Assembly: GCA_021731025.1 (NCBI GenBank)
Contig: JAKFYD010000041.1
Coordinates: forward strand, 1-64,000
Length of the DNA: 64,000 bases
Source: Pseudobdellovibrionaceae bacterium
GTDB lineage: Bacteria > Bdellovibrionota > Bdellovibrionia > Bdellovibrionales > Bdellovibrionaceae
Reading direction: 5' to 3'
In this document: piece after piece, positions 35,832-42,731 of the stretch
Position numbering within the stretch: position 1 is the stretch's first letter
How the letters are laid out: the number at the start of each line of letters is the position of its first letter
Position numbers and translations under genes: made by a program
Notes under the pieces: model-generated
Database searches by the model: none
What the model saw: the letters and a program-made list of their open reading frames with translations, nothing else
Told to the model about the DNA's origin: nothing

Positions 35832-36662
35832 ATGAAATCAAACTCAACTAAAGTCTGGCTTTTTATTCTTATAACGAGCATTGCCCTTCTGGTGCTTGGC
35901 CATCAGTTTGCCGGAAGGTTTGGGCTGTTCGTTGGTTTGATCCTCGCTTTGTCGATGAATTTTTTCCTTTTCTTTTATGGAGAGAATCGTCTGCTCGAAA
36001 AATTAGGGGCGCAAAGATGGAAGGGTCAAGATCCTTGGGGGCTGAATCCTTTATTGGTTAAGACCTGCAATAATTTGATGATCAAACAACCCATGCTGTG
36101 TGTTTTTGAACACCCATCAGCTGCGGCCTTCAGTATCGGCTTACCTTGGGGAAGATCTTCCGTGGCATTTTCCACAGGATTACTTAAGAAATTAACTCCC
36201 CCCGAAGTTGAAGCTATCCTTGTCCACCAAGTTTGTCATATTCAGCGTCTGGATTCATTTTTGTTCGGCATCAGCAGCTTGTTAGCGAATTCGATTGTGG
36301 GTTTTGGTGATTTCTTGGATCAATTTTGGATTCCGAATTTTTTCTTTCAGAAAAAACAAAAAATCTTTCGCACTTTGCTTTCCCCCTTTGGTTGGCTCAT
36401 CATCAAATCCGTTGTTAGAAATCGAGTTTATTTTGAAAATGACCTTTTAGCTGCCGAAATCATTCAGGATCGACGACGCTTGGCTGAAGTCCTTTGGCGA
36501 CTGGATGCCCTTTCGGAAAATAATCCACGCACCGTGCCGGCCTGCACCAGCCATTTATTTATTATCAATCCTGAGGGGCTTTTACAGAAAAACTTATTCT
36601 TAAAATCACATCCCCCAACGTCAGAGAGAATCAAAAGATTGATCGGTTACTACCCTATCTGA
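35832..36662 (+). CDS. M48/HtpX-like membrane protein lacking the catalytic Glu
   Basis: A 276-residue protein with two N-terminal membrane helices (residues ~8-48) and an M48 peptidase-like domain. The zinc-site motif normally reads HExxH; here it is H132-Q133-V-C-H136, so the catalytic Glu is replaced by Gln. A downstream E-N-D-L-L-A-A-E resembles the third-ligand region of HtpX, so metal binding may remain. Length matches HtpX, and the F-S-T-G-L-L-K-K-L-T-P-P-E-V-E-A context before the motif is family-typical. I infer a pseudoprotease that may bind substrates or inhibit an active relative. AAGGAAG lies just upstream of the ATG. Confidence 0.8.
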   Translation: MKSNSTKVWLFILITSIALLVLGHQFAGRFGLFVGLILALSMNFFLFFYGENRLLEKLGAQRWKGQDPWGLNPLLVKTCNNLMIKQPMLCVFEHPSAAAFSIGLPWGRSSVAFSTGLLKKLTPPEVEAILVHQVCHIQRLDSFLFGISSLLANSIVGFGDFLDQFWIPNFFFQKKQKIFRTLLSPFGWLIIKSVVRNRVYFENDLLAAEIIQDRRRLAEVLWRLDALSENNPRTVPACTSHLFIINPEGLLQKNLFLKSHPPTSERIKRLIGYYPI

Positions 36663-36689
36663 TATGAATCCCCATCGGGGGAACACTCT

Positions 36690-36941
36690 ATGAATGAAAA
36701 CATGCAAGCTAGTTTTTCAATTCTCGTTATGTCCATTGCGTCCAGTGCCGCTATGTCTTTAGGGCTAGCACCAAATCCGCAGACGAACAAAGTTGAAAAA
36801 GATCGCGATATGGCAAAATTTAATATTGATTTACTTTTAATACTTCAGGAAAAAACTATGAAGAATCTGACGGACGATGAATCGAAGTTTTTAGATTCCG
36901 TGGTTGCGGATCTTCAATCTAAATTTTTGGAATTAAAATAA
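36690..36941 (+). CDS. DUF1844 small protein
   Basis: An 83-residue protein matching the DUF1844 pattern: F-S-x-L-V-M-S-I-A-S-S-A, L-G-L-A-P-N-P, D-L-L-L-I-L-Q-E-K-T, N-L-T-D-D-E. Members are small cytoplasmic helical proteins common in deltaproteobacteria-like genomes; their function is unknown. It lies 27 nt behind the M48-like gene and 17 nt before htrA, so the three probably form an operon. Confidence 0.85.
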   Translation: MNENMQASFSILVMSIASSAAMSLGLAPNPQTNKVEKDRDMAKFNIDLLLILQEKTMKNLTDDESKFLDSVVADLQSKFLELK

Positions 36942-36958
36942 TTGAATGGGGAGACTTT

Positions 36959-38407
36959 ATGAGAAAATGGTTTGTTACTGGCTTAGTTGCCCTGAGCGCC
37001 TCGGTGGTTATCACTTCAATTCGACTGACTGCTCAACCTCCACCTGCTTTTGCTAAAAATCCACCCGCTATGAAATTGAGTGATCCCTTACCTGGGAATT
37101 TATTTGTTGAGCTCGCTAAAATTATTAATCCCACCGTTGTAAATATTTCGACCAGCGCCAAAGCTCGAGGCAATCGCATGCATCGTGATCCTATGATGGA
37201 ACTCTTCGAGCAATTTTACGGCATGCAGTTGCAACGTCCTGAAATGCAGCGACCTCAGCAAATGTCCTTAGGAACAGGCTTTATCATCCGCGAAGATGGT
37301 TTGATCGTAACCAACAATCACGTGGTTCAAGGTGCTGATATCATTAATGTGCAATTGTCTGAAAAAGCCGAAAAAATGTACACCGCAAAATTAGTGGGAA
37401 GCGATCGCCGCACTGACATTGCGCTGATTAAAATCACCACCAACGAAAAATTAAGTGTTGCTGCTCTTGGAAATAGCAAAGATTTGCAAGTCGGCGAATG
37501 GGTCGCCGCTTTTGGAAATCCCTTTGGCCATGGACACTCAATGACCAAAGGAGTGATCTCTTCGAAGGGTCGCGAAATTGGTGAAATCAACAAAGTTCCC
37601 CTATTGCAAACAGACGCCAGCATTAATCCTGGAAATTCAGGAGGCCCTTTAGTTGATACCCGCGGTTATGTGATCGGGGTTAATTCAGCGATCGATGCTC
37701 GCGCTCAAGGAATTGGCTTTGCAATTCCCATTGACGAAGTGAAACGCATTATTCCTGATTTAGAAACTCGTGGAAGTATTCGCCAAGGTTACATCGGGAT
37801 TCAGATGGGTGACATTGATCCCGAAGCCGCAGCCTATTTAGGATTGAAAGATGGACTTGGTGTTGTCGTTGTTGCCGTAGAAAAAGGAAGTCCAGCAGCG
37901 ATTGCAGGTGTTCGCCCCTATGACGTGATCACTGAATTCAATGGCAAAAAAATAAAAAGTATCGTGGATATGGGCGACATCGTCGCTGACGCAGATATTG
38001 GGAAAAAAGTAGCGATGAAAGTGATCCGCGAACGCAAGCCTCTTAACTTGAATGTCACAGTGATCGAAAGACCAGCGAATCCTCAAGCCCGAAAAATGAT
38101 TGAAATGCCAGCGATTGAAGGCAAAAAAGCGCCGAATGATTTGGGTTTTTCTGTTGCCGATTTGGATGACAATTTAAGAGGGAACTTTGGTTACTCTCCC
38201 GATGTCAAACGACCCATCATTATCAAAGTGCAACCTGGCAGCATGGCTGCACTGGCAGGATTAATGGTGGGAGATCTTATTTTGGATGTTAATAAAGTTG
38301 AAGTCACCACCACAAAGGATGTCATGAGCAAGCTTAAAAAAGGAACTAACACTTTGCGATTAGCTCGTGGTGCCCGAGTCATCGTCGTCACTATGTCGGG
38401 CTCTTAA
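36959..38407 (+). CDS. degP: HtrA/DegP-type periplasmic serine protease
   Basis: A 482-residue protein with an N-terminal signal sequence/anchor. The trypsin-like domain has the full triad His121 (N-N-H-V-V), Asp153 (R-T-D-I-A-L) and Ser227 (G-N-S-G-G-P), followed by two PDZ domains (from about residue 275 and residue 390). DegP-type enzymes degrade or refold damaged envelope proteins. A GGGGAG ribosome site lies 5 nt before the ATG. Its operon context with an inactive M48 homologue suggests envelope quality control. Confidence 0.95.
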   Translation: MRKWFVTGLVALSASVVITSIRLTAQPPPAFAKNPPAMKLSDPLPGNLFVELAKIINPTVVNISTSAKARGNRMHRDPMMELFEQFYGMQLQRPEMQRPQQMSLGTGFIIREDGLIVTNNHVVQGADIINVQLSEKAEKMYTAKLVGSDRRTDIALIKITTNEKLSVAALGNSKDLQVGEWVAAFGNPFGHGHSMTKGVISSKGREIGEINKVPLLQTDASINPGNSGGPLVDTRGYVIGVNSAIDARAQGIGFAIPIDEVKRIIPDLETRGSIRQGYIGIQMGDIDPEAAAYLGLKDGLGVVVVAVEKGSPAAIAGVRPYDVITEFNGKKIKSIVDMGDIVADADIGKKVAMKVIRERKPLNLNVTVIERPANPQARKMIEMPAIEGKKAPNDLGFSVADLDDNLRGNFGYSPDVKRPIIIKVQPGSMAALAGLMVGDLILDVNKVEVTTTKDVMSKLKKGTNTLRLARGARVIVVTMSGS

Positions 38408-38548
38408 GAATCTCTGTTTAGGAATGAAACATTAAGCGTCCCATTTTGAGTGTAAAATAAAAGTCACAAGCCTTTGTAATAAAGCTCATATACCATTGTA
38501 CCAACAGCATTGATTACTTCAGAGATGCGCACAATGAGAAGGTGAGCA

Positions 38549-38872
38549 ATGAAAATCACAGAAGTTAAAGTCTTCCCCGTCAACGAGGATCGGCTCAAGG
38601 CCTATGCCTCTATCACCATAGATGATTGTTTCGTTGTTCGCGATCTCAAAGTGATCCAAGGCCCCAATGGATTATTTGTCGCCATGCCCAGCAAGAAACG
38701 TAAAGATGGTCAGTTCCGTGATATCGCTCACCCGCTGAACAAAGATACTCGAAATGAAATTGAAGATCTGGTTTTTGAAGCCTACACGAAAGAACTTCAG
38801 TCCATGGGCGAAACTTTAGTGAATCTCAAACGACAAAAATCCCCTGCCGATGAAAACTATGGCGACGAGTAA
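38549..38872 (+). CDS. spoVG: SpoVG-family RNA/DNA-binding regulator
   Basis: A 107-residue SpoVG homologue. The N-terminal ~85 residues give the conserved fold: M-K-I-T-E-V-K-V-F-P, A-Y-A-S-I-T-I-D-D-C-F-V-V-R-D, P-S-K-K-R-K-D-G and I-A-H-P-L-N. SpoVG proteins bind nucleic acids and modulate gene expression in Firmicutes and spirochaetes, and homologues occur in Bdellovibrio-like genomes. It follows htrA by 141 nt and has AAGGTGAG upstream, so it likely has its own promoter. Confidence 0.95.
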   Translation: MKITEVKVFPVNEDRLKAYASITIDDCFVVRDLKVIQGPNGLFVAMPSKKRKDGQFRDIAHPLNKDTRNEIEDLVFEAYTKELQSMGETLVNLKRQKSPADENYGDE

Positions 38873-38918
38873 ACGACTTCGATCGACTTTCCCCTTCACC
38901 TCTGTCATTCTGTAAAAT

Positions 38919-41651
38919 ATGGGATTCAGAAATTTTCTATGGAGTCTCTTTATTATTATGGCCTTTGTCCTGCTAGGTGCCTGGTACTGGTGGGAAGTCC
39001 ACGGCGTCGTTAAATTTAAAACAAAAGTTGAGCAGGCCCTCAGTGAAAATCTTCAAGGAACGGCCAAAATTAAATTATTAACGGCTCCCTTAGGTTGGCC
39101 GTTCAAGATCCAAGTCTTCGGCCTTAAGCTCGATTCAAAAAAATATTCTCTGCAGGCCAGCGTAGATCAGATCGCACTGACGGTAAGTATAAAGTCAATT
39201 TTGTTTAAAGAGAAAAAAGTTTTTCCCAACATCGATGTGCAGATTAAAAAAGCCTTGGTAAAGATTTATCCAACAACTTCGGCATCAGCTCCCTCCCAAA
39301 ATACAGCTTCTGGTCCATCCGCATTGCCACAAAATTTAACTGACCTTAAAATTCGTATTCCGCAGTTGCAGAACTTGGCTTTTCATTTAAACCTGAGTGA
39401 TAGCCAAATTGAATTCATAAAAGGTCCCGACGATTCTTTTTTAATTCACGGATGGAATGCAAAGATAGATCTGGACAGTTTATCTCAGCCATTAAAGATT
39501 TCCCAAAATCTCAATGCCCTTATTAAGTTTGGCCAGATGAGTTTTTCCCTGCCAATAACTATCGATGGACAGACTGAATTGAAAAATGGTCGCCTGGATC
39601 TTTTAGGCTTTCGAACTAAGGTCATTAATATTGAATCCCTTATTTCAGGCTACGTGAGCCCAAGTCAGGGAAGCTTTTTAATCCAAGCAAAAACGTCTGC
39701 ACCTGATCTTTCCAAAATCCCCCTCAATCTTCCCGAGTTTCCTTTGAGTGCATGGAAAGGCTCATTGAGCTTCGATATCAAAGCGGCGCAGGCTCCTGCA
39801 AATCCGCTGAATGTCAGTGGCTCTTTCCTTCTCAAAGATTTCCAAAGCCAGCTGCGTTACTTCGAAAATAAAGAGGGTATCGAGCTGGAAGGGCCCCTTA
39901 AGGCTTCGGCTCAGGGGCAATTTCAATTTGTTAATCGCACTCCCAGTTTGCTTTATCTGCCAAACTTGCAATGGGCTTTGGATTTAACCGCTGCAAAAAT
40001 CAAATACAAAGATTTGTTTTATAAACATGAAAATGTTGAGTTGCTTACTGAAGGGGAGCTCGGACTGAATCAGTACACTCAAATTAAAAAGGCTCAGCTT
40101 AAATTTTATGGATTGACGGCCAATGCCAGTGGCAGCATGGACACCCAGAAAAATGCCAACATTTCTTTCGAAGCTAAAGTGCCTTCCCTGCGCGGCTTTG
40201 AATCTTTCTTTCCTTTTCTTTCTTCAACGCCTTTAGCAGGATCTTTGCAAACACAAATGCAACTGTTAGGACCACTGACTGATTTTAAAAATTTGAAAGT
40301 GGATTTGAAAAAATTCTCACTGAGCCAAGGCCAAGGTAAAATTTCATTTAAAAATGAAACTCTAAATGTCGAAGGGCCCTTTAAAGTCGATGTCTCACTG
40401 TCGGGAGTGCTCAATAAAACGCAGGTGGAGCAAGTACAACTTTCAATTCAATCGCGTTTAGAAGGTGTTTCAGTTCAATCAAAAAAGTTTTTCCAAGATC
40501 TGAAATTAGGAAATTATCAAGCACTTCTGAGAATCAAAGGACAACTTAATCCCAAAGACTTTATGCAAAGTCCGCTCATTATTACAGGCACTCAAGAAAT
40601 CAAACTTCCTCTTTTAGCCTTAGCTTCATCGCCCACTGCTGAAAGCGCTTCTCCGGCGGCTCCGCCAGTAGCACAAGCACCTGAAGCCTTTATGAAGGAT
40701 GAAGCTTTGCTTCGTGGCGTGGACTTAAATACCAAGGTTCAAATTCAAGAATTTCGATTCAATGATTTGAAAGCCTCGGGAATAAATGTTCAAGCCCGTG
40801 TGAAAAATAAAATGCTTTCGGTGGTTGGCGAGCTGCAATCCTTGTTTGAAGGAAAGTTGAAAATCAATTCTTCTTTTATTCCACTGACTGTTCCCGATCC
40901 CTCGATTGCTTACAATATCAGTTTACAAAACATCCAAGCCGAACCTGCACTGCTTTGGCTTTCACCGAAAACAAAAGATCTGATGAAAGGCAAAGTCAGC
41001 TTAGATGTTCAAGGCCGCAGCTTTCTGCCTGCGTCCCCACGATTTTTAACTGGCTTATCGGCCCTGGGAAAATTGCAAATGAAAGATGGGTTCTTGAATT
41101 CTCTTCCTTTTGAAAAAATGGCCAAAGAGGCTCTGGCAAAAATTCCCGGCATTGGACAAATTAAAAATTCACCGGGACCTTTGCGCACCGATTTGATGAT
41201 GCCTTTTTCTTTCGCTCAATCAATTTTAAGCATTGCAGACTTTGTCGCTGTCACACCGAGAAAAGAAGAAATGCGTTTGAACGGAAAAATCAGCTTGGAT
41301 TTAAATGCCGATCTTGTGGGACAAGTGGCCTTGGTGGATGCACCAGTCTCTGGATCTTTTTTCGAGGCCAACAGCGATGCGATGAAACGTTTAGTGGTTC
41401 CCATCAAGATCACGGGAAATTTAATGAAACCCCAGCTCTCCTTCGCCGAAGAAACCATTAAGACCATGCTGCAAAAAACTTTGGACTACGAAAAAGGAAA
41501 ATTGCGCAAAACCGTCGACGCGGAAATCGGTAAAGCCAAGAAACAAGCCGAAGATCAGTTGAAAAAAGAGGCAACCAAGAAAGTCGACGAGATTAAAGAG
41601 AAAGTGAATCAAGGCCTACAAAAAGGCATTCAGGATCTGCTAGGACGCTAA
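38919..41651 (+). CDS. AsmA-like envelope protein
   Basis: A 910-residue protein with one N-terminal membrane helix (L-F-I-I-M-A-F-V-L-L-G-A-W) and a long beta-rich periplasmic body typical of AsmA/TamB-like bridges. It ends in an AsmA C-terminal region (G-K-I-S-L-D-L-N-A-D) and a Lys/Glu-rich coiled-coil tail (residues ~855-905). AsmA-like proteins are thought to carry phospholipids between the membranes. Two Ala/Ser/Pro linkers near residues 127-140 and 570-590 separate sub-domains. No good ribosome-binding site is seen before the ATG, which lies 46 nt behind spoVG. Confidence 0.82.
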   Translation: MGFRNFLWSLFIIMAFVLLGAWYWWEVHGVVKFKTKVEQALSENLQGTAKIKLLTAPLGWPFKIQVFGLKLDSKKYSLQASVDQIALTVSIKSILFKEKKVFPNIDVQIKKALVKIYPTTSASAPSQNTASGPSALPQNLTDLKIRIPQLQNLAFHLNLSDSQIEFIKGPDDSFLIHGWNAKIDLDSLSQPLKISQNLNALIKFGQMSFSLPITIDGQTELKNGRLDLLGFRTKVINIESLISGYVSPSQGSFLIQAKTSAPDLSKIPLNLPEFPLSAWKGSLSFDIKAAQAPANPLNVSGSFLLKDFQSQLRYFENKEGIELEGPLKASAQGQFQFVNRTPSLLYLPNLQWALDLTAAKIKYKDLFYKHENVELLTEGELGLNQYTQIKKAQLKFYGLTANASGSMDTQKNANISFEAKVPSLRGFESFFPFLSSTPLAGSLQTQMQLLGPLTDFKNLKVDLKKFSLSQGQGKISFKNETLNVEGPFKVDVSLSGVLNKTQVEQVQLSIQSRLEGVSVQSKKFFQDLKLGNYQALLRIKGQLNPKDFMQSPLIITGTQEIKLPLLALASSPTAESASPAAPPVAQAPEAFMKDEALLRGVDLNTKVQIQEFRFNDLKASGINVQARVKNKMLSVVGELQSLFEGKLKINSSFIPLTVPDPSIAYNISLQNIQAEPALLWLSPKTKDLMKGKVSLDVQGRSFLPASPRFLTGLSALGKLQMKDGFLNSLPFEKMAKEALAKIPGIGQIKNSPGPLRTDLMMPFSFAQSILSIADFVAVTPRKEEMRLNGKISLDLNADLVGQVALVDAPVSGSFFEANSDAMKRLVVPIKITGNLMKPQLSFAEETIKTMLQKTLDYEKGKLRKTVDAEIGKAKKQAEDQLKKEATKKVDEIKEKVNQGLQKGIQDLLGR

Positions 41652-41744
41652 CCTACTGATTTCTTTGAACTTATGCTTTGTCTTCGGTTTCAAGCGGGGG
41701 TATCGGTCACCAACGCGAAAAAGTCAGCTATTCAAAAAAAATTC

Positions 41745-41773
41745 TTGTCAGTTTCGTGCAAAAACAATAGGTT
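41745..41773 (+). promoter_or_regulatory. Promoter of tRNA-Gln
   Basis: TTGTCA (41745-41750), a 17-nt spacer and TAGGTT (41768-41773) are followed ~25 nt later by the mature 5' end of the tRNA. The position and spacing fit a primary-sigma promoter for a single tRNA gene. Confidence 0.5.
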
Positions 41774-41797
41774 GGATGACGTTTTCAAAAATGCCGT

Positions 41798-41873
41798 TGG
41801 GGTGTCGACAAGTTGGTAAGTCAACAGATTTTGATTCTGTCATTCGGAGGTTCGAGTCCTCCCACCCCATCCA
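41798..41873 (+). tRNA. tRNA-Gln (anticodon TTG)
   Basis: The cloverleaf folds completely. The acceptor is TGGGGTG/CACCCCA and the D arm is GAC...GTC. The anticodon stem ACAGA/TCTGT has loop TTTTGAT, giving anticodon TTG at 41831-41833, and the T arm is GGAGG-TTCGAGT-CCTCC. CCA is encoded at 41871-41873. The discriminator base is T (41870), whereas E. coli tRNA-Gln has G. It is the only tRNA seen in the window and stands alone after the asmA-like gene. Confidence 0.97.
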
Positions 41874-41994
41874 ATTTTCCTCCTCGGAAATTTGGAAAAT
41901 AAAAAACGCGAAACAATCCCAGATCTTAATACATAAACAATGAACCGGAATAATCGAACCGACATTTCAAGAAATGTCTGGAAATTTCAGTCGA

Positions 41995-42024
41995 TGGTAA
42001 CAATTTGGTAACACGCTGGTAACA
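41995..42024. repeat. Three TGGTAACA repeats with 11-bp period
   Basis: TGGTAACA occurs at 41995, 42006 and 42017, exactly 11 bp apart, so all three face the same side of the helix. They lie 122 nt downstream of the tRNA-Gln 3' end, next to a small inverted repeat (GACATTTC-AA-GAAATGTC, 41961-41978). The 41,874-42,081 interval holds no gene. Phased repeats beside a tRNA suggest binding sites for a recombinase or a regulator, but no integrase gene is in the window. Confidence 0.6.
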
Positions 42025-42081
42025 CAATCAGCCTTCCAAAATTCGTAGATACGTAATCAGGAAAATCTTGGCCCTAGGAGA

Positions 42082-42525
42082 TTATACGTATGCAATGAGT
42101 GGGGTAATTTCAAAACTGGAATCCATGGCAATATAAATCTTGGCGTTTCGATCGTTTTTGCTTTCGAGAGCTCCTGAATCGAATACGGGTAAATTCGAGC
42201 GTTTAATAACTAGGTCAATCCCTTTAGGAATCAGTCGTGAATAAGTGATACCGAAAAATTGCGCGGCTTTCATGTTAAGCGCGCCAAATTTTTTAAGTGC
42301 GATAGCAACTACTGGTCTCATTTGTATCGATGGCTGCAAACAAAAATCCTGAGCGGAATCGAATTCTGAAAATCCTGAAAATTTTACTGATGCGAATCCC
42401 AGTGATCGGCAAAATAACCCTTTTGCACGCTCGTCTTGGTTATGGCCGGAGCCATGGGTCGCAGAATGTAAACCACATGTCAAAAGAAAAGACATCAGAC
42501 CCAAAGCAAGAATACTTCTCCGCAT
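42082..42525 (-). CDS. Exported protein of unknown function
   Basis: A 147-residue protein with a signal peptide (I-L-A-L-G-L-M-S-F-L-L-T-C-G-L), possibly lipidated at the Cys in L-L-T-C. A GGGAG ribosome-binding site lies 6 nt before the ATG, which makes this a real gene. The mature part has no motif I recognise; two Cys residues (L-F-C-R and D-F-C-L) may form a disulfide. It is read toward the tRNA-Gln region and is not in an operon. Confidence 0.65.
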   Translation of the reverse strand: MRRSILALGLMSFLLTCGLHSATHGSGHNQDERAKGLFCRSLGFASVKFSGFSEFDSAQDFCLQPSIQMRPVVAIALKKFGALNMKAAQFFGITYSRLIPKGIDLVIKRSNLPVFDSGALESKNDRNAKIYIAMDSSFEITPLIAYV

Positions 42526-42731
42526 GTTAGCTCCCTCTTATATGCATGAGTGCAATACAGAGTCCGCACCTTAACATTTCGTCTAACTCTGATGAACAAA
42601 AGGGAATCCTTTTGGATTCAGTATAAAACTGTTTTAAGAGCTTTCTGATCTGTTTAAATTCATTGACCACAAATCCTGAGATTTTCAAACCTCTTTACCT
42701 CCTGGTCTTTCATTTGCATTTTCCATTGTCT

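Noticed and set aside
41874-41895. Terminator for tRNA-Gln
   Set aside because: A hairpin is possible just after CCA (TTTTCC/GGAAA), but it has a mismatch and no T-run follows on the plus strand.
42603-42616. Small hairpin GAATCC-TTTT-GGATTC upstream of the nucleotidyltransferase-like gene
   Set aside because: A six-base stem with no T-run or conserved context; it could be chance.
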